The position numbers were made by a program, and so were the translations under genes. A DNA stretch of 64,000 nt from Streptomyces spinosisporus (GTDB lineage: Bacteria > Actinomycetota > Actinomycetes > Streptomycetales > Streptomycetaceae), in NCBI RefSeq assembly GCF_022698145.1, contig NZ_JALDAX010000008.1, positions 248,001 through 312,000 of the forward strand, given 5' to 3'. Shown piece by piece: positions 38,580-46,448 of the stretch; the first letter of the stretch is position 1; the number at the start of each line of letters is the position of its first letter. The notes under the pieces are model-generated. The model had not been told where the DNA came from and made no database searches. It worked only from the letters and a program-made list of their open reading frames with translations.

Positions 38580-39344
38580 TCATGCCGGCTCCGCCACCGT
38601 CCCGCCGAGGTGCCGGACGAAGAACCGGACCGCGCTGTCCGCCTCGAAGCGGGGCAGCTCCTTGTGCCTGCCCGCGTTGACGTGCAACGACTTCTCCCGT
38701 GAGGCGAAGGCGTCGAAGAGAGCGAGGCCCGCCTCGCGCGGGATGTGCTCGTCGTCCCACTGCATGTCGAACTCGACCGGGACGGTGATCCTCCTCGCCG
38801 CCTCGGCCAGGGCGTCGGGCCAGTGCAGTCCGAAGACCGCGGCGGTGATCCTGGCGTCGGACGCGGTCAGCGGGACGCCGATCGCGGTGGCCATGTTGAG
38901 GCCGTAGTAGCCGACCGGTCCGTCGGCGCCGATCTCCGGCAGTTCCTGGAGGGCGTCGAGGGTCGCCCGCCACTCGGGGACGGCGCGCTCGGCCAGGTGG
39001 GCGTTGTAGCGGACGACGACCGGGCCTTCCGGCTCGCCCGCCTCCCGCGCCCGCAGCAGTGCGGCGATCTCCTGCTCGTCGTGGGCCGTGCGGGGCCGGT
39101 CGCCGTGGCCGGGGGCGTCGATGACGGCGACATGGAAGCCGCCGCCGTTCACCAGTCGTTCCGCGCGGCCGGTCATCGCCGGCCATCTCTTGTGGGTGCC
39201 GCCGCCGTGACCCATCAGGATCAGCGGTGCGCGCTCGGGGCCGGAGACGGGAGACCAGAGCACGCCGGGGATGTCGCCCAGGGTGAAGTCGCGCTCGCGG
39301 ACGCCGGCCGCCGATGTCTCGGCGGTGAACTGCAAAGCTTGCAC
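38580..39344 (-). CDS. alpha/beta hydrolase-fold protein lacking the nucleophilic serine
   Basis: A 254-residue alpha/beta hydrolase-fold protein (dienelactone-hydrolase-like). LILMGHGGGTHKRWPAM is the normal oxyanion block, VAVIDAPGHGDRP the next strand. The nucleophile elbow, however, reads YYGLNMATAIG, with Asn where Ser is expected in GxSxG and Ala where the second Gly is expected. The later DMQWDDEHIPREAGLALFDAF and GRHKELPRFEA look intact, with an acid and a His. It may be non-hydrolytic or use another residue. Start GTG 39344, with GAAAGG ten bases upstream. A 17-codon ORF precedes it. Confidence 0.8.
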   Translation of the reverse strand: MQALQFTAETSAAGVRERDFTLGDIPGVLWSPVSGPERAPLILMGHGGGTHKRWPAMTGRAERLVNGGGFHVAVIDAPGHGDRPRTAHDEQEIAALLRAREAGEPEGPVVVRYNAHLAERAVPEWRATLDALQELPEIGADGPVGYYGLNMATAIGVPLTASDARITAAVFGLHWPDALAEAARRITVPVEFDMQWDDEHIPREAGLALFDAFASREKSLHVNAGRHKELPRFEADSAVRFFVRHLGGTVAEPA

Positions 39345-39399
39345 GGGTGGTTGCCTTTCGGGAGGCCTGTCGGTCGAGGCGCTCCCGGCGACCCCTGCG

Positions 39400-39453
39400 T
39401 CAGTCGCCGGCCATGATCCCCACAGGGAGCACCCACACGGTCACAGCGTTCAT
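39400..39453 (-). CDS. 17-residue ORF with a strong ribosome binding site
   Basis: ATG 39453 follows GGAGGTGAGACCC, one of the best Shine-Dalgarno sequences in the window, and the ORF MNAVTVWVLPVGIMAGD ends at TGA 39400-39402. Fourteen of 16 codons after the ATG end in G or C. It lies 55 bases upstream of the hydrolase-fold gene on the same strand and is most likely a leader peptide or tiny hydrophobic protein. An in-frame ATG at 39480 would give 26 residues. Confidence 0.4.
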   Translation of the reverse strand: MNAVTVWVLPVGIMAGD

Positions 39454-39554
39454 GGGTCTCACCTCCTCGGTCGGCGTCATGGCGTCGCGCACGTTACCCG
39501 CCGGCCTCCGTCCGCCCAACTCATTTTCCCGGCGCCCGGCTTCGGGCGCGGCGG

Positions 39555-40151
39555 TCACGGCCGTATGCCCCGCAGGATGAACGCGATCACGACGTCCAGA
39601 CCGTGCTCGTCCATCTCGGGCGGCAGCATGCCGCTGACCGCGAGGTCGGCGTAGCCGTGCAGGGTCGCGAACACCGGGAGGGCGGTGTGCTCCAGCGGCC
39701 CCTCCCGCACCTCTCCCCTGGCCTGTGCGTCGGCGACGAGCCGCAGGACCAGGTCCGACCAGCGCTGGGTCGCCTCCAGCAGCGCGTCGGACGCCTCCGG
39801 ATCGTGCTTGACCGAGTACATCAGGTCGAGCAGCGCCGCATTGTCCCGGGCGAAGCCCACATAGGCGCGGACCACCGCCTCGACCTGCTCCGAGATCTTC
39901 TCCGGGACACCGTCCTGCGAGGCCCCGAGGACAGCGGCCATGCGCTCGAATCCGCTCTGCGCCAGCGCGTCCAGCAGCGCCTGCTTGTCCTTGAAGTGGC
40001 GGCTCGGCGCGGCGTGGCTGACGCCGAGATCGCGGGCGAGCTCGCGCAGGGACAGTGCGGCCGGACCCTTCTCCCGGAGCGTCTCCTCGGCGCGGGTCAG
40101 CAGGGCGGCGCGCAGGTCGCCGTGGTGGTAGCTGCGAGTGCGGGGGTGCAT
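39555..40151 (-). CDS. TetR-family regulator divergent from an SDR
   Basis: A 198-residue TetR. The HTH is intact (GPAALSLRELARDLGVSHAAPSRHFKDKQALLDALAQSGFERM, residues about 30-72) and the C-terminal helical domain is complete to the RGIRP end. It is divergent from the SDR, 100 bases away, with four 18-bp repeats between. ATG 40151 is preferred: TACACT (40164-40159) is a -10 box seven bases upstream, which makes it leaderless; ATG 40157 is in frame. It probably represses both itself and the SDR by binding the repeats. Confidence 0.9.
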   Translation of the reverse strand: MHPRTRSYHHGDLRAALLTRAEETLREKGPAALSLRELARDLGVSHAAPSRHFKDKQALLDALAQSGFERMAAVLGASQDGVPEKISEQVEAVVRAYVGFARDNAALLDLMYSVKHDPEASDALLEATQRWSDLVLRLVADAQARGEVREGPLEHTALPVFATLHGYADLAVSGMLPPEMDEHGLDVVIAFILRGIRP

Positions 40152-40158
40152 GGACATC

Positions 40159-40164
40159 AGTGTA
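40159..40164 (-). promoter_or_regulatory. -10 box of the TetR gene (leaderless)
   Basis: TACACT on the minus strand ends seven bases before ATG 40151, so transcription would begin at the A of that codon. The -35 region falls within the first 18-bp repeat. Confidence 0.5.
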
Positions 40165-40176
40165 TCCGTCACGTTT

Positions 40177-40250
40177 GCGACGCCTACATTGTTGGCAGCG
40201 TCATCATTGTTGTCATTGACAGCATTGTTGGCGGCGCCTACATTGGCTGG
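40177..40250 (+). repeat. four 18-bp phased repeats between tetR and SDR
   Basis: CATTGTTG occurs at 40187, 40205 and 40223, exactly 18 bases apart, and a degenerate fourth (CATTGGCT) at 40241 keeps the same phase. Three of the four are followed by GC. Eighteen bases is not a full helical multiple, so successive sites rotate on the DNA. They are probably TetR binding sites covering both promoters. Confidence 0.7.
40216..40244 (+). promoter_or_regulatory. SDR promoter (leaderless)
   Basis: TTGACA (40216-40221), 17-base spacer, TACATT (40239-40244), then seven bases to ATG 40252. This is a near-consensus vegetative promoter whose start point is the A of the start codon. Confidence 0.7.
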
Positions 40251-40251
40251 C

Positions 40252-41169
40252 ATGACAACGCGAACCAGCAAGTGGAACATCTCCGACATCCCCGACCAGA
40301 GCGGCCGCACGGCCGTCGTGACCGGCGCCAACAGCGGACTCGGCATCGCCACCGTCGAGGCGCTGGCCGGCGCGGGCGCCCATGTCGTCCTCGCCGTACG
40401 GGACCCCAAGCGCGGCGAGGCGGCTGCGGCGGGCGTGAACGGCAGCGTGGAGGTACGCCGGCTCGACCTCGCCGACCTCGCCTCCGTGCGCGAGTTCGCC
40501 GCCGCCTGGAGCGGCGACCTGGATCTGCTCATCAACAACGCCGGCGTCATGAACATCCCGGAGTCCGCCACCAAGGACGGATTCGAGATGCAGTTCGGCA
40601 CCAACCACCTGGGGCACTTCGCCCTGACGAACCTGCTGCTGCCCCACATCACCGACCGGGTGGTGACCGTCTCCTCCGGCGCGCACAGGATGCCGGGCAG
40701 CCCTCGCATCCACTTCGACAACCTCAACCTCACCGGTGAGTACACGCCGATGAAGGCCTACAGCCAGTCCAAGCTCGCCAATCTGCTCTTCACCCTCGAA
40801 CTGCAGCGCAGGCTCACCGAGACGGGCTCCGCCGTCCGCGCCACGTCCGCACACCCGGGCTGGGCGGCCACCAACCTCCAGAGCCACGACGGCAGCGTGC
40901 TGCGCCGGGCCTTCCTGCGGGTCGGCAACCGCTTCGTGGCACAGGACAACAGGGCCGGCGCCCTGCCGACGCTGTACGCCGCCGTGCAGGACCTGCCCGG
41001 TGCGAGCTATGTCGGCCCGGACAGCCTCGGCGAGATGCGCGGCGCCCCGACCCTGGTGGGCCGCTCCTCCGCGGCCAGCGACCCGGTCGCCGCCCGTCGC
41101 CTGTGGACCGCCTCCGAGGAGCTGACCGGTGTCACCTTCCCGCGGCCGGCCCCACTGACGGCGGCATGA
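40252..41169 (+). CDS. short-chain dehydrogenase/reductase (retinol-dehydrogenase-like)
   Basis: A 305-residue classical SDR of the oxidoreductase group close to retinol dehydrogenases. TGANSGLG (residues 24-31) binds NADP, LLINNAGVMN (about 91-100) is the second landmark, VSSGAHRMPGS contains the catalytic Ser, and YSQSKLANLLFTLEL gives Tyr and Lys. It should reduce a carbonyl or oxidise an alcohol in the cytosol. Start ATG 40252 has no ribosome site but stands at the predicted transcription start. Divergent TetR control is likely. Confidence 0.9.
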   Translation: MTTRTSKWNISDIPDQSGRTAVVTGANSGLGIATVEALAGAGAHVVLAVRDPKRGEAAAAGVNGSVEVRRLDLADLASVREFAAAWSGDLDLLINNAGVMNIPESATKDGFEMQFGTNHLGHFALTNLLLPHITDRVVTVSSGAHRMPGSPRIHFDNLNLTGEYTPMKAYSQSKLANLLFTLELQRRLTETGSAVRATSAHPGWAATNLQSHDGSVLRRAFLRVGNRFVAQDNRAGALPTLYAAVQDLPGASYVGPDSLGEMRGAPTLVGRSSAASDPVAARRLWTASEELTGVTFPRPAPLTAA

Positions 41170-41260
41170 GCGTTCCGGCACAACTCGTCGGCGGACACTG
41201 GGCAGTTGACTCGCCGCCCGGGGAACGACCCGGACACCCGGCCCCGCCGGGACACCTCGG

Positions 41261-41674
41261 TCAGCCGCGGCTGCGCAGTCGGAAGACCGGGTGGTCGGCG
41301 GGGTCGGGAAGTGCGGTCAGGACCGAGGAGACCGTGGGCATGCTGCCGAACTTCTCGCGGTAGGCCGCCATGATCGGCGGACGCTCCGCCTCGGGGACCT
41401 CCTCCGTGGTGAGTTCCTCCGTGCGGCCGCGCACCGTCAGCCGGCACTCGGGCGTGGCGCGCAGGTTCAGCGCCCAGTCGCTCAGGCCGCGGTAGGAGAC
41501 GAGATAGCGCTCGCCCTCGTGGTCCAGGACGGCGACGGGCACCGTCCGCCAGCGCCCGCTGGTGCGGCCCCGCACCGAGAGCCGGGACACCATGGACCGT
41601 CCGAACAGCGGCGCCAGACGGTTCCCGACATGCTGCTGCATCCAGGGCGGTTTGAGGTAGGTACGGTCTGCCAT
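41261..41674 (-). CDS. F420-type nitroreductase-family deazaflavin-dependent protein (DUF385)
   Basis: A 137-residue split-barrel protein of the deazaflavin-dependent nitroreductase family. LSVRGRTSGRWRTVPVAVLDHEGERYLVSYRGLSDWALNLRATPECRLTVRGR (31-83) is the family core that binds F420. These enzymes reduce quinones or nitro compounds. Together with the LLM enzyme at 4.5 kb this makes two F420-type enzymes in the window. It is convergent with the SDR, with a 91-base gap without a clear terminator. ATG 41674 is unambiguous. Confidence 0.87.
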   Translation of the reverse strand: MADRTYLKPPWMQQHVGNRLAPLFGRSMVSRLSVRGRTSGRWRTVPVAVLDHEGERYLVSYRGLSDWALNLRATPECRLTVRGRTEELTTEEVPEAERPPIMAAYREKFGSMPTVSSVLTALPDPADHPVFRLRSRG

Positions 41675-41836
41675 CGAGGTCCACTCCCCTGTCGGCGGGA
41701 CGGTCCGGTCGAGCCGACCGGAGCCGCCGCGGCGCCGTGGTCGCCTACAGGGGGATCCTGCACCGTGAATGCGCGCTTCACCACCCCCGTGCGGCCGTAC
41801 GGGCGCACCGGCCGCACGAGTTCATGAGTAAACTGC

Positions 41837-41862
41837 CTTGCCCGACAAGGGAGTTGGGCAAG
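41837..41862. promoter_or_regulatory. inverted repeat before the methyltransferase
   Basis: CTTGCCC (41837-41843) and GGGCAAG (41856-41862) are perfect 7-base arms 12 bases apart, immediately before the GGAGG ribosome site of the gene at 41876. It fits an operator rather than a terminator. Confidence 0.45.
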
Positions 41863-41875
41863 CAGGAGGAATCCC

Positions 41876-42649
41876 ATGGACGAGGACCGCGGCACGGACT
41901 TCGACGACCTCGCCGAGGCCTACGAACGCATGGCCACCGCCCTGCCGCTGCGCGAGCACGTCGAGGCCCACACCCTCTTCGCGCTCCTCGGCGACGTCTC
42001 GGGCCGGGCCGTCCTCGACCTGGGCTGCGGCAGCGGCCTGTACACCCGCACCCTGCGCGAGCTCGGCGCCGCGTCGGTCGCCGGCGTCGACAGCTCCGAG
42101 GGCATGCTCGGCTTCGCCCGGCGACGTGCGGCGGCGGAGGGGATGGACATCTCCTACTTCGCGCGCGAGGCCGACGCCCCTCCCGCCGAGGGCGATCCCG
42201 AACTCGACGGCCGCTTCGACCTGGTCTACTCGGTGTACGTGCTGTGCTACGCGCCGACCCGGCAGGCGCTGTCCGGCTTCTGCCGCACCGCCCGCCGCGC
42301 GCTGCGTCCGGAGGGGGGCCGGTTCGTCTTCGCCACGCTCAACCCCGACATCTCCGTCGAGCCCGGCTACTACACGCGCTACGGCGTCGACTTCACCACC
42401 GGTCCGGCCACCCGGGACGGTGAGGAGGCCCCGGCGGTGATGAAGGTCCCCGGCTTCGCCGAGTTCCCGCTCCTGCCCTACCGCTGGACGCTGCGGACGT
42501 ACGAGGACGTCCTGCATGAGGCGGGCTTCTCCGCCGTGGACTGGGTGCATCCGACGGTGTCGGCCGAGGGCGTCGCGGCGTTCGGCGAGGACCACTGGGC
42601 CGACTACCTCAAGATCCCGCACGCCGTCTACGCGGAGTGCACCGTGTGA
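41876..42649 (+). CDS. class I SAM-dependent methyltransferase
   Basis: A 257-residue methyltransferase. Motif I is AVLDLGCGSGLYTRTLRELGAASVAGVDSSEGM (residues 44-76), followed by the acidic motif II and the post-II FDLVYSVYVLCYAPTR, and GRFVFATLNPDI near 145. The acceptor is unknown; the C-terminal half (EFPLLPYRWTLRTYEDVLHEAGF) matches small-molecule methyltransferases of the UbiE/Coq5 style. ATG 41876 follows AGGAGGAATCCC. It is monocistronic, with an operator-like inverted repeat directly upstream. Confidence 0.87.
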   Translation: MDEDRGTDFDDLAEAYERMATALPLREHVEAHTLFALLGDVSGRAVLDLGCGSGLYTRTLRELGAASVAGVDSSEGMLGFARRRAAAEGMDISYFAREADAPPAEGDPELDGRFDLVYSVYVLCYAPTRQALSGFCRTARRALRPEGGRFVFATLNPDISVEPGYYTRYGVDFTTGPATRDGEEAPAVMKVPGFAEFPLLPYRWTLRTYEDVLHEAGFSAVDWVHPTVSAEGVAAFGEDHWADYLKIPHAVYAECTV

Positions 42650-42672
42650 CGCCCGTCGGCGTCACCGAGCCC

Positions 42673-43113
42673 TCATGCGCCGCCGAAGTCGGGGATGGTC
42701 ACCGTGCCGTCGTCCGCGAGCGGGAAACCGGGGTTGTACGCGACCTCCCAGGCGTGGCCGTCCGGGTCGGTGAAGGCGCTGGAGTAGAAGCCGACGGTGT
42801 TGACGGCGGCGGGCTTGGTGATGGTTCCGCCCGCCCGCTCCACGGCCGCGAGCAGTGCGTCGACCTCGGCCTCGGAGCGGACGTTGTGGGCGAGCGCGAT
42901 CCCGCCGAAGCCGCTCGTCGGTGCCGGTCCGGGCTCCAGGCCGACGTCCCGGGCCAGCTTCTCGCGGCTCCACAGGACCAGTCCCAGACCGCCCGCCTGG
43001 AAGAAGACGGTCTCCTCGATCTCCTGGCCGCGCCAGCCCAGCGCCTCGTAGAAGGCCTTGGCGCGCGCGAGATCGGAGACACCCAGCGTGATCAAGGTGA
43101 TGCGCTGTTCCAT
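42673..43113 (-). CDS. VOC-superfamily protein
   Basis: A 146-residue VOC protein. ITLITLGVSDLARAKAFYEALGWRGQEIEETVFFQAGGLGLVLWSRE (residues 5-51) is the first repeat and AAVERAGGTITKPAAVNTVGFYSSAFTDPDGHAWEVAYNP the second, ending with the usual FTDPDGHxWE line in which the Glu is the likely metal ligand. It is the third VOC protein of the window, none alike enough to be a recent duplicate. Function unknown. It is convergent with the methyltransferase. Confidence 0.86.
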   Translation of the reverse strand: MEQRITLITLGVSDLARAKAFYEALGWRGQEIEETVFFQAGGLGLVLWSREKLARDVGLEPGPAPTSGFGGIALAHNVRSEAEVDALLAAVERAGGTITKPAAVNTVGFYSSAFTDPDGHAWEVAYNPGFPLADDGTVTIPDFGGA

Positions 43114-43244
43114 GTGCTCACGCTACTGCCTGGTTCCCGCTGCGTGCCGTGCGGGAGCCGGGACAGCGAGAGCCGGGGCGGCGGGAGGCCGAGGCGTCCC
43201 GCCCCTTCCCGGACTCGCGGCGGCCGGGCTCCTGACCTCGCGCG

Positions 43245-43646
43245 TCAGGGCCGGGCCAGGAGGGTGCGTACGCCCTCGGAGGTGAGCGTCAGCGGATGCT
43301 CCGACCCCGCGTCTATGGACAGCGAGAGATCGTCGGCCGGCCACTGCGAGGCGAGCGCGCCCAGCGGCACCAGCCGATAGCGGGAGACGAACGGCAGCAG
43401 GCCGGCCATCTCCACCTCCGAGGTGAACACGGGCACGACCGGGTCGCCGCCCGGCTGCTCCAGGACCGGCAGCGCCACCGCTCCCGGGTCCACCGCGTCC
43501 TCCTGGTTCGCGTCGTCCGGCACGGGCACGAGCACCTCGCTGCCGGCGAGCGTGTCCAGCGCCCCGGCGTCCTCGTTGTTCACGGCCAGCGCGTCCAGCG
43601 CCTGCCGGGCCGGTGTGGTCTTGTCGTCGTTGGCAGGTGTGTCCAT
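43245..43646 (-). CDS. SseB-family N-terminal-domain protein
   Basis: A 133-residue acidic protein. ARQALDALAVNNEDAGALDTLAGSEVLVPVPDD at the start and VVPVFTSEVEMAGLLPFVSRYRLVPLGALASQWPADDLSLSIDAGSEHPLTLTSEGVRTLLA at the end match the SseB-type fold found in many Streptomyces proteins, with the conserved loops VPVFTS and LSIDAGS. Its function is unknown. GGGGATC lies before ATG 43646. It sits alone between two unrelated genes. Confidence 0.75.
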   Translation of the reverse strand: MDTPANDDKTTPARQALDALAVNNEDAGALDTLAGSEVLVPVPDDANQEDAVDPGAVALPVLEQPGGDPVVPVFTSEVEMAGLLPFVSRYRLVPLGALASQWPADDLSLSIDAGSEHPLTLTSEGVRTLLARP

Positions 43647-43837
43647 GGCAGATCCCCTGGTAGCGGCGGTGGTACGGCCCGCGCGGGGCAAGATCCACCC
43701 CGGGCACGGTCCTGCTCGCGTACCCGATCCGGACCGACCCATTCCCCTCTCCCCCGGACATTCACCGCCGGGACATTCCGGCGGTGGGCCACCACCCGGA
43801 ACCACGGATTTCCTTCACCGGAACACCCTGACCCGCG

Positions 43838-45079
43838 TCAGGGGATGAGCGGAATGTCCTGCGACGGCAGGCCCAGGCGGTCGCAGCCGACCCGGCGGGT
43901 CAGCGGCTCGGCCATGCTCGCGCCCACATGCGTCCAGTACGTCGCCGCATCCCGGAAGTAGCGCTGCATCCGTTCGCCGTCGCGGGCGTGCCGTGAGCCG
44001 GCCGTACGGAAGAGGATGCCCTGCAGCACGTCCCAGGCGGCACGCCCGGCATTCAGGAACATCAGAGCGAGCCGGTTGTCCTCGACGACGGTGAAGGGGG
44101 CCTCGCCGGTGACGTTGCGGCGGCAGGTGTCCATCCAGTCCTGCGCGGTCTGCCGCAGGGCCGCCTCGGCCATGTCGATCGTGCCGAGCGCCTGACCGAG
44201 GTGGCGCTGGTAGTCGTGCAGGTCGGCGCGGGTGCGGCCGGGGTCCAGGGTGAGCGGGCGGGCGGCGATGATCCGGGCGTACTCGTCGGCCGCGGCGTAC
44301 GCGGTGCCGATCATGACGGCGGCCAGTTCACCGTGGAAGAAGCTCGGCGCCCGGCCCGCGTACATCGGGTTGCCGTGCAGTTCCGAGCCGGTGCTGCCGC
44401 CCTCGACGGGCAGGTCCAGCAGGAACGCCTCGCGCGTGAAGTGCTCCGGGATTCGCGCCCGTTCCATGTGGACGCTGTTGGAGCCGCTGCCGCGCAGGCC
44501 CAGGACGCCGTGCCAGTCGTCGAGCACCGTCCACACCGAGCGCGGGGCGACGAACAGGACCGGTGGTCCGGGCGGACCGTCCGGTGTGGCCGGGGCGCGC
44601 AAGGTCTGCCCGAGGTAGTGCGTGGAGTAGGGGGCGCCCGAGGAGTACGGCCAGGTGCCGTCCAAGACGACCCGGCCGTCTCCGTCGCGCTCCGCGACTC
44701 CTACGGGCACGACGGTGGACGCCGCCCGGAAGTCGCCGTCGGGACCGAAGATCTCGTCCTGGGCCTTCTCGTCGAAGACCGTGGCCACCTGCAGCACATG
44801 GGCCGCGGTGAGCGAGAGGGCCCAGCCGGTGGAGGGGCAGCCCCGGGCGGTCTCGGTGACCACGCGGTAGAAGACCGGCAGGCCGAACTCGTAGCCGCCG
44901 TAGCGCCGCGGCTGCAGGATCCGGTAGAAGCCGGCCCTCAGGAAGTCCTCGTGGGTGTCCTTGGGGTAGTGCGTCAACTGCTCGGTCTCCGGCTGGCGTT
45001 CGAGCAGTGCGGGCCTGAGCGCGACGGCGCGCTCGATGATCTCGCTTTCGGTGAGGGTGGGTTCGGGTGCGGCGAGCAC
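43838..45079 (-). CDS. acyl-CoA-dehydrogenase-fold flavin monooxygenase-like protein
   Basis: A 413-residue member of the acyl-CoA dehydrogenase fold in the group that holds group D flavin monooxygenases (HsaA/HpaB-like). FRAGFYRILQPRRYGGYEFGLPVFYRVVTETARGCPSTGWALSLTAAH (about 42-95) is the typical N-terminal part, and GLRGSGSNSVHMERARIPE the central one. It may hydroxylate a phenol with FMNH2 supplied by a separate reductase; none is adjacent. GTG 45079 follows AGGAGG. An ACGTG/CACGT inverted repeat lies in its promoter region. Confidence 0.82.
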   Translation of the reverse strand: MLAAPEPTLTESEIIERAVALRPALLERQPETEQLTHYPKDTHEDFLRAGFYRILQPRRYGGYEFGLPVFYRVVTETARGCPSTGWALSLTAAHVLQVATVFDEKAQDEIFGPDGDFRAASTVVPVGVAERDGDGRVVLDGTWPYSSGAPYSTHYLGQTLRAPATPDGPPGPPVLFVAPRSVWTVLDDWHGVLGLRGSGSNSVHMERARIPEHFTREAFLLDLPVEGGSTGSELHGNPMYAGRAPSFFHGELAAVMIGTAYAAADEYARIIAARPLTLDPGRTRADLHDYQRHLGQALGTIDMAEAALRQTAQDWMDTCRRNVTGEAPFTVVEDNRLALMFLNAGRAAWDVLQGILFRTAGSRHARDGERMQRYFRDAATYWTHVGASMAEPLTRRVGCDRLGLPSQDIPLIP

Positions 45080-45123
45080 GGTGCCTCCTGACGGGTGGGG
45101 CCGTCCGTTGCATGACGCGATAC

Positions 45124-45139
45124 ACGTGATTGAACACGT
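45124..45139. promoter_or_regulatory. ACGTG-N6-CACGT inverted repeat before the flavin monooxygenase-like gene
   Basis: ACGTGATTGAACACGT has perfect 5-base arms around ATTGAA, 45 bases upstream of GTG 45079. It is a candidate operator; the protein is unknown. Confidence 0.4.
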
Positions 45140-45177
45140 CAAACAGCCCGCGGTACCGACCGGAAAGCGCCAAGGTC

Positions 45178-45906
45178 TCAGCGGAGCGGGCGGCTCGGCA
45201 GCGCGCGCTCCTCGGCACCGCCTCGCCCGTCGGCCTCCACGCGGTACGCGTGTGCGTCCGGCGCCCGCGTCACGACCTGCGTCAACTGCCCGTCCGTGAA
45301 CAGGACTCCGACGCCGTCCTCCAGCGCCCACCCACCCGGCAGCGTGCCGACGGCCACGGCCGACGTGTACGAGGCGCGCCGCCCGGGTTCGCTGTCGTAG
45401 TGCGGACAGACCGAGCCGGCGAGCAGGCCCAGACCGTCGTGGAGGTGGGTCAGCGGCCCGAAGGAGTCGGTGTGGGAGGCCTCGGCCCAGCAGTTCGCGC
45501 CCGCGCTGATGCCGCACAGCAGGACGCCGCGGTCGTAGGCCTCGCGCAGCAGCCGGTCGACGCCGTGCACGCGCCAGACGGCCAGCATGTTCGCCGTGTT
45601 GCCGCCGCCCACGTACACGACGTCCTGCCCGAGCAGCCGGGCACGCAGTGCCCCGTCGTCCAACTCCCGTCGGAACAGCGGGAGTACGGACGGCTCGCAG
45701 TCATGGCGTGTCCGGAACGCGTCGTCGAAGCGGTCGATGTACGCGGCCGCGTCGCCGCTGGCGGTGGGCAGGAAGCAGACGCGCGTCGGGGCGGCCCCCG
45801 CCCGGCTGCGCACCCGGCTCAGGACCCAGTCGTCCAGCAGACCGTCGTCGTCGGTGCTGAAGCCGCCGCCGAGAAGGGCCAGTTGCCGCTGCACGGACGG
45901 GCTCAC
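45178..45906 (-). CDS. peptidase E / cyanophycinase-like S51 peptidase
   Basis: A 242-residue serine peptidase of family S51. ARLLGQDVVYVGGGNTANMLAVWRVHGVDRLLREAYDRGVLLCGISAGANCW (residues 87-138) holds the glycine-rich strand and the nucleophile elbow GISAGA with Ser; CPHYDSEP near 165-173 supplies a His. It cleaves Asp dipeptides or similar. GTG 45906 overlaps the preceding isochorismatase gene by GTGA, so both belong to the NCS1 permease operon. Confidence 0.87.
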   Translation of the reverse strand: MSPSVQRQLALLGGGFSTDDDGLLDDWVLSRVRSRAGAAPTRVCFLPTASGDAAAYIDRFDDAFRTRHDCEPSVLPLFRRELDDGALRARLLGQDVVYVGGGNTANMLAVWRVHGVDRLLREAYDRGVLLCGISAGANCWAEASHTDSFGPLTHLHDGLGLLAGSVCPHYDSEPGRRASYTSAVAVGTLPGGWALEDGVGVLFTDGQLTQVVTRAPDAHAYRVEADGRGGAEERALPSRPLR

Positions 45907-46448
45907 CGCGCCTCCGCCAGCAGTTCGGTCACGCTCGTCACGCGGATCAGCGGCCGGTACAGGTCCAGCACGTGGAGCGCCTTCGCGTGGGAGTCGTCGT
46001 CCGCGCCGGCGCAGGCGTCGGCGACCACCAGGACCTCAACTCCGGCGTCGGCGGCCGCGAGGGCGGTGGACAGGACGCAGCAGTCGGTGCTGACGCCGGT
46101 GAGGATCAGACGGCTGTCGGGACCCAGGTGCGGGGCGAGGCAGGGCCATTTGCCGAAGGTGGTGGCGTCGACGGTGCGGGGGGCCGTCTTGGCGAACTCG
46201 TCTGCCAGCTCCCAGAGTTGGGCTTCCGGTGGCCGGAGGGCGAAGGGCCACTGTTCGTAGTACGCCGCCCAGGCGCCGACGGGTTGCGCGGGCGCCAGGA
46301 AGCGGGTGAAGGCGACGCGGTCGGCGTAGGCCGGCAGCAGGCGTCGTACTCCTGCCGCCGCCTCGGCGAACCGCGGGGCGGCCCAGGGGCTTTCGGGCTC
46401 GGCGAACACACGCTGCATGTCGATGACGGCGAGCAGCCCGGTCGTCAT
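45903..46448 (-). CDS. isochorismatase-family cysteine hydrolase
   Basis: A 181-residue isochorismatase/nicotinamidase-family hydrolase. GLLAVIDMQRVFAEPESPW at 4-22 has the catalytic Asp, TFGKWPCLAPHL the Lys, and LTGVSTDCCVLSTALAAADAGVEVLVVADACAGA the Cys and cis-peptide (VSTDCC). It probably hydrolyses an amide or carbamate such as ureidomalonate, N-carbamoylsarcosine or nicotinamide. Its ATG overlaps the permease stop (ATGA), so it likely acts on the transported compound. The next gene encodes an S51 peptidase. Confidence 0.87.
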   Translation of the reverse strand: MTTGLLAVIDMQRVFAEPESPWAAPRFAEAAAGVRRLLPAYADRVAFTRFLAPAQPVGAWAAYYEQWPFALRPPEAQLWELADEFAKTAPRTVDATTFGKWPCLAPHLGPDSRLILTGVSTDCCVLSTALAAADAGVEVLVVADACAGADDDSHAKALHVLDLYRPLIRVTSVTELLAEAR

